Shown here: positions 10,597 to 20,354 of the stretch, piece after piece | Position numbering within the stretch: position 1 is the first letter of the stretch | Layout of the letters: every line of letters begins with the position of its first letter | Assembly (NCBI RefSeq): GCF_003261175.1 | Contig: NZ_QLNP01000034.1 | Location: 30,106-94,105, forward strand | Reading direction: 5' to 3' | DNA from: Arthrobacter globiformis | Lineage (GTDB): Bacteria > Actinomycetota > Actinomycetes > Actinomycetales > Micrococcaceae | Length of the DNA stretch: 64,000 nt | Made by a program: the position numbers and the translations under genes | Notes under the pieces: model-generated | Database searches by the model: none | Told to the model about the DNA's origin: nothing | The model's input: only the letters and a program-made list of their open reading frames with translations

Positions 10597-12111
10597 ATGC
10601 AGTTCTTCACGTATTCTTCAGAAATGTCGCCTTCAAGCTGGAACAGGGAAGTTTCGCAGCCGTCGTCACCACAGTCGACGGCGGAACTGGACGTTATCTC
10701 GCTCGGCCGCCGTGTCCGCCATCTGCGCAAGCAGGCGGGACTGACGCTGGATGGCCTGAGTGCCGCCGTCGGCACCGCCCCGAGCCAGTTGAGCCTAATT
10801 GAAAATGGCAAGCGGGAACCCAAACTCGGCCTGCTACAACACCTGGCAACGGCGCTCAACGTCAGCATCGACCAGTTGCTCGGAGCCGAACCGCCCAGCC
10901 GCCGGGCAGGTCTGGAAATCGAGCTCGAACGCTACCAGCGGGGCCCCCTCTACGAGTCGCTGAACCTGCCCAAAATCCGCGTCAGTTCGCGGTTGCCGAT
11001 GGATGTCCTGGAGGCGCAGGTGGGGCTGCTGCACGAGCTCGAACGCAAGATGAACGAGCAGGTGGCGACGCCGGAGGAGGCCCGGCGCGCGAACGGCGAG
11101 CTGCGTGCCATGATGCGCGAGCGCGGCAACTATTTTCCGGAGTATGAGGCGGAGGCGCAGAAGGTCCTTAAGGGGGTCGGCTACACCACTGGTCCGCTCA
11201 GCCAGCACGTCATTGCCGACATCGCAGAGAACCTCGGTTTCAGCCTCCACCACGTGAGCGACCTGCCCCATTCCACGCGTTCGGTGACCGATTTGAAGAA
11301 CCGCAAAATTTATCTGACGCAGAGCGAGCGGCAGGACCACGACCCCCGCTCCGTGCTCCTGCAGGCCTTGGGGCACTACGTCCTGGGCCATGAAACGCCC
11401 CGCAACTACGGCGACTTCCTCGCGCAGCGGGTGGCCACGAACTATTTCGCGGCCGCGCTCCTGCTCCCGGAGCAGGCAACCGTGGAATTTCTGCAAAAGG
11501 CTAAGGCGGCGAAGGAGATCGCGGTCGAGGACATCCGGGATGCCTTCGCCGTGTCCTATGAGACCGCCGCGCACCGTTTCACCAACCTGGCCACCAAGCA
11601 CCTGGGCATCACCACGCATTTCCAGAAGACGCACCAGAGCGGAATCATCTACAAGGCCTACGAGAACGACGGCGTGAACTTCCCGCAGGACCACACGGGG
11701 GCGATCGAGGGGCAGCCGTCCTGCAAGGCCTGGACATCCCGTGCCGTGTTTGATGTGCCGGACAAGTTCAGCGCCTACAGCCAGTACACGGACACGGCGT
11801 CGGGCACGTACTGGTGCACCGCTCGCACCGACCGGTCGGCCAGCGGGCAGTTCTCGCTGAGCATCGGGGTCCCCTACCAGCACGTGAAGTGGTTCCGCGG
11901 ACGGGAAACGACAGCCCGGGCAACGTCCAACTGCCCCGACCCGAACTGCTGCAAACGCCCGCCGGCCGCGCTGACATCGGAGTGGGCGGGCAATGCCTGG
12001 CCCTCGGCGCGGGCGCACTCGCACCTGCTTGCCGCCATGCCCCCGGGCGCCTTCCCCGGCGTGGACGAGACCGAGGTATACACGTTCCTGCAGGCCCATT
12101 CGGGAAGCTGA
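10597..12111 (+). CDS. RamB-like XRE-family regulator of acetate metabolism
   Basis: A 504-residue regulator of the short-chain acyl-CoA/RamB family. An XRE helix-turn-helix spans about residues 36-95 (VRHLRKQAGLTLDGLSAAVG then SQLSLIENGKREP). A central ImmA/IrrE-like domain follows, in which the usual HExxH is degenerate (ALGHYVLGHE), and the C-terminal domain has a Cys cluster near TSNCPDPNCCKRPP. Corynebacterium RamB controls aceA, aceB and acetate-activation genes. Here it is divergent from aceA and ahead of a pyruvate:quinone oxidoreductase. Start taken at ATG 10597 with GGAAAG upstream; ATG 10624 is an alternative. Confidence 0.9.
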   Translation: MQFFTYSSEMSPSSWNREVSQPSSPQSTAELDVISLGRRVRHLRKQAGLTLDGLSAAVGTAPSQLSLIENGKREPKLGLLQHLATALNVSIDQLLGAEPPSRRAGLEIELERYQRGPLYESLNLPKIRVSSRLPMDVLEAQVGLLHELERKMNEQVATPEEARRANGELRAMMRERGNYFPEYEAEAQKVLKGVGYTTGPLSQHVIADIAENLGFSLHHVSDLPHSTRSVTDLKNRKIYLTQSERQDHDPRSVLLQALGHYVLGHETPRNYGDFLAQRVATNYFAAALLLPEQATVEFLQKAKAAKEIAVEDIRDAFAVSYETAAHRFTNLATKHLGITTHFQKTHQSGIIYKAYENDGVNFPQDHTGAIEGQPSCKAWTSRAVFDVPDKFSAYSQYTDTASGTYWCTARTDRSASGQFSLSIGVPYQHVKWFRGRETTARATSNCPDPNCCKRPPAALTSEWAGNAWPSARAHSHLLAAMPPGAFPGVDETEVYTFLQAHSGS

Positions 12112-12295
12112 CCGACGCTCTCGCAGATCCTGCAGGCTTTCCAGGTGCGCTCATGCACTCTTGCGGGAGGCCTGCTCTGCCCTGCAGGCTGGCCCGCTCA
12201 GGCGTCGTGTTGGGGAAGACTTGTCGTTGTGCCAAGGTGCGCGGACTATATTGGCCCTTGTCAGCCCACCAACCTGATTGCGGGAGCGTGCACCC

Positions 12296-14044
12296 ATGGC
12301 TAAGGAACTTGCCACCCAGCTCATCGAACAACTGCAGGCTGCCGGTGTGCAGCGGATCTATGGAATCGTCGGTGACAGCCTCAACCCAATCGTGGACGCC
12401 GTCCGCCAGACCGGCGGCTCGCAGCAGGGCGGCATCGACTGGATCCATGTCCGGCACGAAGAGGCCGCCGCCTTCGCCGCCGCGGCCGAAGCCCAGCTGA
12501 CAGGAAAGCTAGCAGTGTGCGCCGGCTCATGCGGCCCCGGCAACCTGCACCTGATCAACGGCCTGTACGACGCAAACCGTTCGGGCGCGCCGGTTCTGGC
12601 CATAGCCTCGCACATCCCCAGCAAGCAGATCGGCAGCGGTTTCTTCCAGGAAACCCATCCGGACCGGATCTTCAACGAATGCTCCGTCTACTCGGAGCTC
12701 ATCAGCACGGCTGAGCAGGCGCCGCGGGTGATGCACAACGCCATCCAGCACGCCGTCGCGTTGGGCGGCGTCGCCGTCGTCACCCTTCCGGGCGACATCG
12801 CCGGACTGGAGGCCACGGCCGAAACCCCGCTGCCCGCAAACTTCCGGCCCGCAACCCTGACCCCGGCGCCCGAAAGCGTCCGGGAGCTCGCCGACGCCAT
12901 CAACGCGGCCGGCAAGGTTGCCATCTTCGCCGGTGTGGGCACGCAGGGAGCCCATGACGAGGTCATTGCTCTGGCAGAACTGATCGGTGCGCCGGTCGGG
13001 CACACCCTGCGCGGCAAGGACTTCCTGCAGTACGACAACCCGTACGACATCGGCATGACCGGGCTGCTGGGCTATGGTGCCGCGGCGGAGGGGATCGAGG
13101 ACGCGGACCTGCTGATCCTGCTGGGCACCGACTTCCCGTACGACCAGTTCCTGCCAGGAACCCGCACCGCCCAGGTGGACCGTGCCGCCCACAGGCTGGG
13201 CCGGCGGACCGACGTTGACATCGCCGTCCACGGCGACGTCCTGCCAACCCTCAACGCGCTGATGCCCCTGCTCGCACCGAAGAGGAGCCGCCGCTTCCTT
13301 AACCAGATGCTCAAGAAACACGACCGGCTCATGAACAAGGCTGTGGGCGCCTACACCCGCAAGGTGGAAAAGAAGCAGCCGATCCATCCCGAATATGCGG
13401 CGTCCCTGCTGGACCAGGTGGCGGCCGAGGATGCCGTTTTCACCGCGGACACCGGCATGTGCAACGTGTGGACCGCCCGCTACATCAACCCGCTGGGCAC
13501 GCGCCGGCTGATCGGCTCGTACCTGCACGGCTCGATGGCCAATGCGCTGCCGCACGCGATTGGCGCGCAGGTCGCGTACCCCGGGCGCCAGGTCATTTCG
13601 GTGTCGGGCGACGGCGGGCTGTCCATGCTGCTCGGCGAGCTCATCACCGTTGCCGCCCACCGGCTGCCGGTTAACGTGGTGGTCTTCAACAACTCCACCC
13701 TGGGCATGGTCAAGCTGGAGATGCTGGTGGACGGCCTGCCGGACTTCGGCGTGGACGTGCCCGACGCCGACTACGCCGCCGTTGCCCGCGCCCTCGGCTT
13801 CCACGCGGTGCGAGTCACGGATCCAGCCCGGATTGAGGACGCGTACCGTGAGGCCTTCGCCCATCCGGGGCCGTCGCTGGTAGAGCTCATCACGGATCCG
13901 AAGGCACTGTCGATCCCGCCGAAAATCACCGGCTCGCAGGTCCTCGGGTTCGCCACCGCCATGTCCAAGGTGGTCCTGAACCGCGGCGCCGGCGAGGCCG
14001 TGAGCATGGCGCGGAGCAACCTCCGGAACATTCCGCGGCGTTAG
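12296..14044 (+). CDS. poxB: Pyruvate:quinone oxidoreductase (pyruvate oxidase, ThDP/FAD)
   Basis: A 582-residue thiamine-diphosphate enzyme of the PoxB/Pqo type, oxidising pyruvate to acetate and CO2 and passing electrons to quinone at the membrane face. The N-terminal half has YGIVGDSLNPIVDA, the catalytic Glu region VRHEEAAAFAA and CAGSCGPGNLHLINGLYDA. The centre binds FAD. The C-terminal half has the ThDP motif GDGGLSMLLGELIT to FNNSTLGM and a lipid-binding type tail ending ARSNLRNIPRR. Start is ATG 12296 behind GGGAGCG. Its place after the glyoxylate genes and RamB-like regulator links acetate production with acetate reuse. Confidence 0.93.
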   Translation: MAKELATQLIEQLQAAGVQRIYGIVGDSLNPIVDAVRQTGGSQQGGIDWIHVRHEEAAAFAAAAEAQLTGKLAVCAGSCGPGNLHLINGLYDANRSGAPVLAIASHIPSKQIGSGFFQETHPDRIFNECSVYSELISTAEQAPRVMHNAIQHAVALGGVAVVTLPGDIAGLEATAETPLPANFRPATLTPAPESVRELADAINAAGKVAIFAGVGTQGAHDEVIALAELIGAPVGHTLRGKDFLQYDNPYDIGMTGLLGYGAAAEGIEDADLLILLGTDFPYDQFLPGTRTAQVDRAAHRLGRRTDVDIAVHGDVLPTLNALMPLLAPKRSRRFLNQMLKKHDRLMNKAVGAYTRKVEKKQPIHPEYAASLLDQVAAEDAVFTADTGMCNVWTARYINPLGTRRLIGSYLHGSMANALPHAIGAQVAYPGRQVISVSGDGGLSMLLGELITVAAHRLPVNVVVFNNSTLGMVKLEMLVDGLPDFGVDVPDADYAAVARALGFHAVRVTDPARIEDAYREAFAHPGPSLVELITDPKALSIPPKITGSQVLGFATAMSKVVLNRGAGEAVSMARSNLRNIPRR

Positions 14045-14063
14045 TAGAAAGTACCGACGGCGG

Positions 14064-14420
14064 TTATCGTCTTTGGCGCTCGGCGGCGAGAAGCGCCGCC
14101 GTCCTTTCGATGAGCCCGTAGGGGATGGGCTTGCCGAGGGGGAACTTGAGCGTGCCCTTGGCGGACCGGAAGTGCGCGATCTCAGCCTGGAACGCGTCGT
14201 CACCGGACGGTAACGGGTAGACCGAAATATGCTGCGCCCAGCCTGCGAAGTACACGACATACTTGCCGCCGAGGGTGACGGTCGGGATGCCGTAGCTGAT
14301 CATTTCGCCGGAACCCGGCACGGCAGCGCGGCATCTGCGCCGGACCTCCCGGAGGACATCCTGCACGTCGGCGGGAAACTGGGCGATGTACTCGTCGACG
14401 TTGTCGAAATGCTGGGCCAT
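14064..14420 (-). CDS. DUF1801-family (YdhG-like) small protein
   Basis: A 118-residue protein of the DUF1801/YdhG class, recognised by the opening VDEYIAQFPADVQDVLREVR, the central GEMISYGIPTVTL, YVVYFAGWAQHISVYPLP and the C-terminal KGTLKFPLGKPIPYGLIER. The family is small, cytosolic and annotated as an iron-chaperone-like fold, but biochemical evidence is thin. The start is ATG 14420; the frame remains open upstream but without conserved sequence. It converges on the pyruvate oxidase gene with a 19-base gap. Confidence 0.88.
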   Translation of the reverse strand: MAQHFDNVDEYIAQFPADVQDVLREVRRRCRAAVPGSGEMISYGIPTVTLGGKYVVYFAGWAQHISVYPLPSGDDAFQAEIAHFRSAKGTLKFPLGKPIPYGLIERTAALLAAERQRR

Positions 14421-14643
14421 GCCACGCTCCTTCACGATCGATCCACCGCGCTCCGCCGATGCCTTGAGAATACGCCCGCGCAGGAATGAGGGCGCGTTGC
14501 CGAAAACGTTGCGGAAACTGAGAGGGCGTCGGACGGGTGAGACCAAAGCGACGGCAAACCGTGACCGGGCAGGCATCGTTACTGTCGGACCCCGCTGGTT
14601 GACTGAGTACGTACGGTGTTCTCCGGACGAGCCGAGGACTGCA

Positions 14644-15918
14644 ATGAACAGGATTCGAATGGCCAAAATGGTGGCGGCCTCGGCCGTAGTGGCGCTTGCG
14701 ACGGCGTGTTCGGCGCCGGTGCCGGGACTGGTGAAGGCCGACGGCGTGGAGCGGGTTTCGGTGGACGGCACGGCTTACGCCGCCGAATACCGCTCGTTCC
14801 GGGACGCCGCCCTTGGGCTCGGCCTGGCACTGCTGGCCGACGGCGGGGACGGTTCGGGCGGGAACGTGGTGTCCTCGCCGGGAAGCCTGCTGGTTGCCTT
14901 GGCGATGCTTCGAGCCGGCGCCTCCGGGGAATCGGCTACCGAGCTGGACAGCGTTGTGGGGTTCCCGGAGAAGCGCGATCAGGCCATGAATGCGCTGCTC
15001 GCGTCCCTGGCGACGTTCGACGGTGACCCGGGGGCCGTGGACGAGGACAACCCGCCGCGGCAGCCGGTCATGCATGCCGCCAACGGATTGTTCGTGGACA
15101 AGGACGTGCAGGCCGGCGAGGCATTCCTCGGCACGCTGGCCAAGCACTACGGGACCGGCGTGTATGCGGTGGACTTCCGCAATGAGGGTGCCACCAAGCC
15201 CGCGATCGATGCCTGGGTGGACACCAACACGGGCGGCCGGATCAAGCAGGCGCCGGCGAAGTACGATCCGCGGAACACCTTCAGCCTGCTCAATGCCGTG
15301 TGCTTCGCAGCAGCCTGGCAAACCCCGTTTGATCCGGGCTCCACATCGGATTTGCCCTTCACCACTGGCGGGGGAGAGGAAGCCGACGTCCCCGCCATGC
15401 ACAACCTGCTGGAGATGAAGTACGCGGAAGGCGCCGGCTGGCGGGCCGTGGACCTCCCGTATGCCGAGGGATTCGTGATGCGTCTGGTCCTGCCGGAAGC
15501 TATCGACTCCCATGCCTCATTCGGGGCGCCTCAACTCACGGAAATCGCGGATGCCATGGGCGCCGCGCCTCTGGAGACGGTGCAGATCCAGCTGCCCCGC
15601 TGGGACCACAAAAGCAGCTTCGATCTGCGCCGGGTCCTGGAAGCCGCCGGACTGCATAAGACGCTCACCACCACTGAGGACTTCAACGCGATCCAGCCGA
15701 AAATGACCATCACGCAGGCAGCGCAGGCCGCCAACATCACGGTGGCGGAGAAGGGAACGGTGGCTGCAGCGGTGACCCAGATCAACGGCATGGTCACTGG
15801 CGCGCCACCCCAGCCCGAGCACACCATCGACTTCGACCGGCCGTTCCATTACCAGATCGTGCACGTCGAAACAGGGCTGCCGCTGTTCATGGGAACAGTG
15901 GCCGACCCCCGCTCCTGA
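14644..15918 (+). CDS. Serpin-family serine protease inhibitor, lipoprotein
   Basis: A 424-residue serpin. The first 22 residues form a lipoprotein-type signal (AASAVVALATAC, Cys22 as lipid anchor), so the inhibitor should sit on the outer face of the membrane. The serpin fold is seen in NVVSSPGSLLVALAMLRAGA, in FVDKDVQAGEAFL, and in the C-terminal hinge/breach region: ITVAEKGTVAAA, then a reactive loop and the signature DRPFHYQIVHVETGLPLFMG. Length beyond the signal, about 400 residues, is normal. The small-residue hinge (GTVAAAV) is compatible with an inhibitory serpin. Target protease unknown; neighbours give no clue. Confidence 0.92.
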   Translation: MNRIRMAKMVAASAVVALATACSAPVPGLVKADGVERVSVDGTAYAAEYRSFRDAALGLGLALLADGGDGSGGNVVSSPGSLLVALAMLRAGASGESATELDSVVGFPEKRDQAMNALLASLATFDGDPGAVDEDNPPRQPVMHAANGLFVDKDVQAGEAFLGTLAKHYGTGVYAVDFRNEGATKPAIDAWVDTNTGGRIKQAPAKYDPRNTFSLLNAVCFAAAWQTPFDPGSTSDLPFTTGGGEEADVPAMHNLLEMKYAEGAGWRAVDLPYAEGFVMRLVLPEAIDSHASFGAPQLTEIADAMGAAPLETVQIQLPRWDHKSSFDLRRVLEAAGLHKTLTTTEDFNAIQPKMTITQAAQAANITVAEKGTVAAAVTQINGMVTGAPPQPEHTIDFDRPFHYQIVHVETGLPLFMGTVADPRS

Positions 15919-15930
15919 TCAAACCAACGC

Positions 15931-16803
15931 TTAGCGCGGGCCGCCCTGCCAGAGGGCTTCGAACGGGGCACCCGAGGCCACGCGGTTGCGGATGCCGGCG
16001 GTCACGAAATCCTTGGCCGTGCGCGCTGCCTCCAGCGGCGAAGCGCCCTTCGCCAGCTCGGCCGTCACTGCCGCGGCGAGCGAGCATCCGGCGCCGGAGA
16101 CGGCGACCTCGCCCACCTTCGGAGCGCTGAGGACCTCGAGGGTTTCGCCGTCGTAGAAGACGTCGACGGCGTCGGGCCCGGACAGGCGCACGCCGCCCTT
16201 GGCCAGCACCACGGCTCCGCTCAGCTCGTGGATACGGACTGCCGCAGCCTTGAGGGAGTCGACGTCGGTAATCTCCAGGCCGGACAGCGATTCCGCCTCG
16301 AAGTGGTTGGGCGTGACGAACGTAGCGAGCGGCAGGATCTGCGCCTTGAGTGCTTGGTCCGTGTCCAGCGCGTGGCCCGGTTCCTGGCCCTTGCAGATCA
16401 GCACCGGGTCCAGGACAACATTGCTGAACGCACCCGCAGCCAGCGCGGAGGCCACGGTCGAAATGGTGTCCGGGCTGCCCAGCATGCCGATCTTCACCGT
16501 GTCCAGCACGGAAGGTGCGCCGGAAGCGGGACCGTAGGCCGCCGTCGTCGCCTCCAGCTGGTGCGCGATGACTTCCTGGTCCACGGGCACGAAGCGGTGG
16601 TTCCAGTCATTCTTTGGGTCGAACGAGACGATGCACGTGAGGTTGGCGATGCCGAAGACGCCCAGTTCCTGGAAGGTCTTCAGGTCGGCCTGGGCCCCGG
16701 CACCGCCGGTCGCCTCCGAGCCGGCGATGGTCAGGACGACGGCGGGAGCCGTCCCGGCGGCCGGGTTCGCCCCGGAAAGGTTTTCAGAAGCAACAGAAGT
16801 CAT
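15931..16803 (-). CDS. Hydroxymethylpyrimidine/phosphomethylpyrimidine or pyridoxal kinase (ThiD/PdxK family)
   Basis: A 290-residue kinase of the ribokinase-like ThiD/PdxK branch. It has [20 protein letters not shown] near the N-terminus, [39 protein letters not shown] and a C-terminal anion hole [20 protein letters not shown], where GAGC (GTGC in most relatives) precedes the catalytic residue position. The usual catalytic Asp after the anion hole is replaced, since the text reads [10 protein letters not shown] rather than GTGDxFAAA; Cys here is typical of the ThiD/PdxK group. Start ATG 16803, AGGA upstream. Thiamin or vitamin B6 salvage cannot be separated by sequence alone. Confidence 0.88.
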   Translation of the reverse strand: MTSVASENLSGANPAAGTAPAVVLTIAGSEATGGAGAQADLKTFQELGVFGIANLTCIVSFDPKNDWNHRFVPVDQEVIAHQLEATTAAYGPASGAPSVLDTVKIGMLGSPDTISTVASALAAGAFSNVVLDPVLICKGQEPGHALDTDQALKAQILPLATFVTPNHFEAESLSGLEITDVDSLKAAAVRIHELSGAVVLAKGGVRLSGPDAVDVFYDGETLEVLSAPKVGEVAVSGAGCSLAAAVTAELAKGASPLEAARTAKDFVTAGIRNRVASGAPFEALWQGGPR

Positions 16804-16887
16804 CGTTCCATCCTGCCATGGCCCGGGAGCCTGCATGCCCTGGGAGCAGCGCCATGCCCCGAAGCCGGCCGCAGCTGGGGGCCCTGC

Positions 16888-17868
16888 CTAACCATGCAGC
16901 GTGCGGTAGGCCTCCGCCGCAGCGGGATGCAGGGGCAGATCCGCCGTGTTGATCAGGGTGTCCGGGCTCAGGAACTGAACGCCGAGGCTGGACCGGGGAA
17001 CGAGCTCGTCGGCGTGATCGACCAGCAGCCTGACAGTGTTCCGGACGATGCCGCCGTCAAGGTCGCCACGGCACAGCAGGAGGTTCGCCACGCCCACGGT
17101 CCAGACGGACCCGGCTCCCGGGTAGCCGCTTCCGGGAATCAGGACACGGTCGTAGAAAGCACCGAAGCGGTCGCGAAGGGGCCGGACCAGGCTGGAGAGG
17201 TCGAGCAGCCGAAGCCCCGGCTCGTCGTTCGCCTTCGTGATGGCGGCTGTCGGAACACCGCCCGACCAGAACAGCGCGTCCACGGCTTTCCTTCGAAGCG
17301 CGCCCAGCCCGTCGTTGAGACCCAGATTGACTTCCGTAACGGCCCTGGCCGAGCCTGCCAGCCCGGACACTTCCAGGATCCTCTTGGCCGTCAGCGATGT
17401 TCCCGACCCCGCCTCACCAATCCCGATCCTCCTGCCCGTGAGGTCGCGGTAGTTTCCGATTCCGCTGTCCCGCCGCACCAGGCAGTGGACATAGTTTTCG
17501 TAGACCTTCCCGACGGCGACCATCGCCCCGGCGGGCTGGCCCACAGTCTGCTGCACAGCGGCATCGAGGAGCGCGACGGCGAACGTTGCCTCGCCGGCGA
17601 CCAGTCGCTTCATGTTGTCCAGGCTGCCGCCGGTGGTCAGGGGTTCTGCGCGTTGCGCGATCCCGTGGCGCTGGAGCGACTCGGCAAGAAGAGTGGCGAA
17701 CTCGAGGTAGAACCCGCCCGCTTCACCGCCGGCCACGGTCACCCTGGCGGGACCCGGTGACGCAGTGCATGCCGCAATGCCCGGGAAGCTAACGGCCCCG
17801 AGGGCCAGGCCCAGTCCGGACTTCAGGACCCCGCGCCGGCCCACTGGGTGCTGTCTTCCCGGCCTCAT
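16888..17868 (-). CDS. TAXI-family solute-binding lipoprotein
   Basis: A 326-residue extracellular binding protein of the TRAP-associated TAXI family. The N-terminus has a twin-arginine type signal (GRRGVLKSG) and a lipobox ending at Cys34 (GIAAC). The mature part starts [20 protein letters not shown] and contains [27 protein letters not shown] and [20 protein letters not shown], hallmark TAXI segments. Its start overlaps the sensor kinase stop (ATGA), giving a three-gene unit of response regulator, kinase and TAXI. No TRAP membrane subunits are nearby, so it may present ligand to the kinase rather than to a transporter. Confidence 0.92.
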   Translation of the reverse strand: MRPGRQHPVGRRGVLKSGLGLALGAVSFPGIAACTASPGPARVTVAGGEAGGFYLEFATLLAESLQRHGIAQRAEPLTTGGSLDNMKRLVAGEATFAVALLDAAVQQTVGQPAGAMVAVGKVYENYVHCLVRRDSGIGNYRDLTGRRIGIGEAGSGTSLTAKRILEVSGLAGSARAVTEVNLGLNDGLGALRRKAVDALFWSGGVPTAAITKANDEPGLRLLDLSSLVRPLRDRFGAFYDRVLIPGSGYPGAGSVWTVGVANLLLCRGDLDGGIVRNTVRLLVDHADELVPRSSLGVQFLSPDTLINTADLPLHPAAAEAYRTLHG

Positions 17869-19292
17869 GGTCGCCATCCTTCCCGGGCAGCGGCGGGAAA
17901 TTCCAGGATTGCACGGAGACCGTGCGGATCGCGTCCCCGAAGCGTCAGGCGTCCCCCGTTCGCACCTGCCAGCCGGTCCACAATGGTCATTCCCAGTCCC
18001 GTGCCTCGAATGTTGCCGTGGCTCGGGGAGCGCCAAAACCGCGTGGCTGCAGCGCCGAGCTCTTCGGGCGGCAGCCCAGGGCCGTCGTCGGACACTTCTA
18101 CCACCACTGAGGCGCCCAGCGGGCGGGCCTCCACCGTAATGGTGGCCCCGGGGGCGTACTTGATGGCATTGGTGATCAGCTCACCCACCATCTGGGCGAG
18201 CTCGGCGGCGCTGCAGCGAAGCTCCAGTGGCGGTTCCGGAGGAGCAGCCAAAACGAGGCTGGAGCCGACGGATTTGGCGGCGGGGCGTGCCCGGTCCACT
18301 TCCTCCTGCAGCACGGGGTACGGATCGATGGGCTGCACGGTGCCGCCCGCGCCCGGTCTCAAAGTTTCGTTGGCCGCGCCCTCGGAAGCCCGGTGCTCGG
18401 CGGTGGCCAACTTCAGGACGTCGTCCAGGATCTCCTCCACGCGCTCGAGTTCCTTCACGACCCCCGCAGCTTTGGCCCGTTCAGCGTCGGTCCGGAGTTC
18501 CAGCTGCAGCAGGTCGATCCGCAGCCGCAGCGCGCCGATGGGGTTGCGGAGCTGGTGCGAGGTGTCGGCGATGAGCCGACGCTGGGACTCGGTGCTGCTG
18601 CTCAGTGTCTCGGCCATTTTGGTGAAGGAGCGGCTCAGTTCCTTGAGTTCGGGGGGCCCGGCCTCGGGAAGCCGCGCGGCCCTGCCGGTGGCCTCCAGTT
18701 CCGCTACCGCCGAGTTCAGCCGCAGCACCGGCCGGATCACCCATCCTGTGGCACGGAGCGCCCCCAGGAGCAGGACTGCAGAAAGCCCCGCCGCGCCCAA
18801 ACCCACCAGCAGCCAGCGTTCGCGAAGCTTCTGCCGTGCCGGCCCGAGGTCCACTTCCAGGACGGCTTCACCCAGCACCTGGCTGGCGCTGCCGAACGAG
18901 CGCGAAATAAGTGCTCTGCCCGAGCCAAACGGCTGCAACGGCTCAAGCGTTGTGTCATTGAGGTTCAAGCTGGCCCGGGAGATCGCATCCCGCACGTCGG
19001 GGCGGTCCGGGGTAAGCCCGCCGGACTGCACCGTGGCGGCCTCCTGCAGTCGAACGATGACGCCCTCGCCGTAAAGGCTGGAGTAACGATCCATCTCGCG
19101 CCGGAGCTGCGTCGTGTCGCCGCTTTGCGAGGCGTCGTACGCAACCTGGGCAAACCGGTTGAGCCCCGAGACGCGATTGATCTGGACTTCCTGGGTCAGC
19201 TCCCGGCCAGCCGAGGTGAGGATGGCGGTGGAGACCGCCAGCACCATCACCAGGGCGAACAGGCTCAGGATGCCCAGGACCCGGCGCTTCAC
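17865..19292 (-). CDS. Sensor histidine kinase, TctE/EnvZ type
   Basis: A 475-residue membrane kinase. Helix 1 spans about residues 5-25, an extracellular sensor domain follows to about 160, helix 2 spans about 160-180, then HAMP to about 235. The dimerisation/phosphoacceptor box is IADTSHQLRNPIGALRLRID with His246. The ATP-binding domain has ELITNAIKYAPG (N box), EVSDDGPGLPPEE (G1) and RGTGLGMTIVDRLAGANGG (G2). It overlaps the response regulator by four bases upstream and the TAXI gene downstream, so all three are co-translated. The extracellular sensor presumably reports on the TAXI ligand. Confidence 0.95.
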   Translation of the reverse strand: MKRRVLGILSLFALVMVLAVSTAILTSAGRELTQEVQINRVSGLNRFAQVAYDASQSGDTTQLRREMDRYSSLYGEGVIVRLQEAATVQSGGLTPDRPDVRDAISRASLNLNDTTLEPLQPFGSGRALISRSFGSASQVLGEAVLEVDLGPARQKLRERWLLVGLGAAGLSAVLLLGALRATGWVIRPVLRLNSAVAELEATGRAARLPEAGPPELKELSRSFTKMAETLSSSTESQRRLIADTSHQLRNPIGALRLRIDLLQLELRTDAERAKAAGVVKELERVEEILDDVLKLATAEHRASEGAANETLRPGAGGTVQPIDPYPVLQEEVDRARPAAKSVGSSLVLAAPPEPPLELRCSAAELAQMVGELITNAIKYAPGATITVEARPLGASVVVEVSDDGPGLPPEELGAAATRFWRSPSHGNIRGTGLGMTIVDRLAGANGGRLTLRGRDPHGLRAILEFPAAAREGWRP

Positions 19293-19957
19293 GTTTGATC
19301 CGCTTCGACCCGGTATCCCACGCCCCGGACGTTGATGATGAAGCCGGGCAGCTGCAGCTTGGACCTCAGTCCGGTGAGGTGCACATCCAGGGCCCGGGAC
19401 GAGGCCAAGAAAGCATCACCCCATAGGGCATCGAGGATCTGTTCGCGGGTCACCACGGAGCCGGCGTTCCGGGCCAGCAGGGCCAGGAGATCGAATTCCG
19501 TTGCCGTCAGTGAGAGGACCCGGGATCCGATTGCCGCCACCCGCCGGTCGAGGTCGACGTCGAGTTCGCCCAGGACGATGCTGTGGGACCTCTCCGGGCC
19601 GCCGCGGCCCGCCCGCCGTGTCACCGCTTCAATCCGGGCGAGGAGCTCCACCAGCTTTACCGGCTTGACCAGGTAGTCGTCAGCGCCGGAGCGGAGGCCC
19701 AGGACCACGCTTCGTTCGTCGTCGCGTGCAGTGAGGATGAGGATGGGGCAGCCCGTAACCTGGCGAAGCTTCCGCAGGAGCTCGAGGCCGTCCATGTCCG
19801 GAAGCCCGAGGTCCAGAAGGATGACTTCGTGTTCGCGGTGGACCAGCAATGCGTCCGCACCCCGGGACACACGATGTGGTTTGTGGCCTGCGGATACGAC
19901 GGCCGCCTCGAGGGCCGACGCCATCGCGTCGTCGTCCTCGACGATGAGCACGCGCAT
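19289..19957 (-). CDS. OmpR/TctD-type response regulator
   Basis: A 222-residue two-domain regulator. The receiver domain has the acidic pocket EDD (7-9), phosphoacceptor Asp49 in ILLDLGLPDMDG, Thr76 and Lys98 (YLVKPV). The C-terminal winged helix has LSLTATEFDLLALLARNAG and SSRALDVHLTGLRSKL. The start is ATG 19957; upstream sequence in the same frame has no homologous character. It is the first gene of the regulator-kinase-TAXI unit, divergent from an MHS transporter whose expression it probably controls. Confidence 0.95.
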   Translation of the reverse strand: MRVLIVEDDDAMASALEAAVVSAGHKPHRVSRGADALLVHREHEVILLDLGLPDMDGLELLRKLRQVTGCPILILTARDDERSVVLGLRSGADDYLVKPVKLVELLARIEAVTRRAGRGGPERSHSIVLGELDVDLDRRVAAIGSRVLSLTATEFDLLALLARNAGSVVTREQILDALWGDAFLASSRALDVHLTGLRSKLQLPGFIINVRGVGYRVEADQT

Positions 19958-20354
19958 TGCCTGTTTCCTCTGCCTTCGTTGCGGTTGGCGGACATCGGAG
20001 TCCGTTTGGACATTACTCCTTGTCTGCGGATTTCGCCTTGTTGCTGCCGTGGCAGGATGACGGAGTGCCTGCGATGCCGTTGGGCGAAGTGCAAAGGCGA
20101 CCCGCCGCCGTCGGCAGTTTCCAATTCCTAAGGAAGTGTTAGGAAATGCCTCTCCACGTTGGATGTGCCAAGGATCACGCATAAGTTGGCAGGTGTCCTC
20201 TTGCACTATCTGCCGGCAAGGCGACCGGTTCGGGGCAGTCGGCTGAGGACCCCCAACGCCGCACAGACGCAGGGAAGCCCGGAGCAGGATTCCGGCAGGA
20301 CACCCATTTCGCACCCCGGACGCCGACGGTGGCACCGACCAGGAAGGTTCATTG
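19958..20354. promoter_or_regulatory. 397-base divergent control region, two-component operon and MHS transporter
   Basis: No convincing gene is present in this stretch. Two symmetrical motifs stand out: TTCCTAA-7 bases-TTAGGAA at 20125-20145, and TGCCAA to TTGGCA at 20166-20191. Either is a candidate site for the OmpR-type regulator encoded on the left side. The transporter has a good ribosome-binding site, AGGAAGG, at 20341-20347. Confidence 0.5.

Noticed and set aside
12527-14260. A 577-codon open frame antisense to pyruvate:quinone oxidoreductase
   Set aside because: The sense frame has the ThDP motif and a good start; the antisense frame has no coherent domain.
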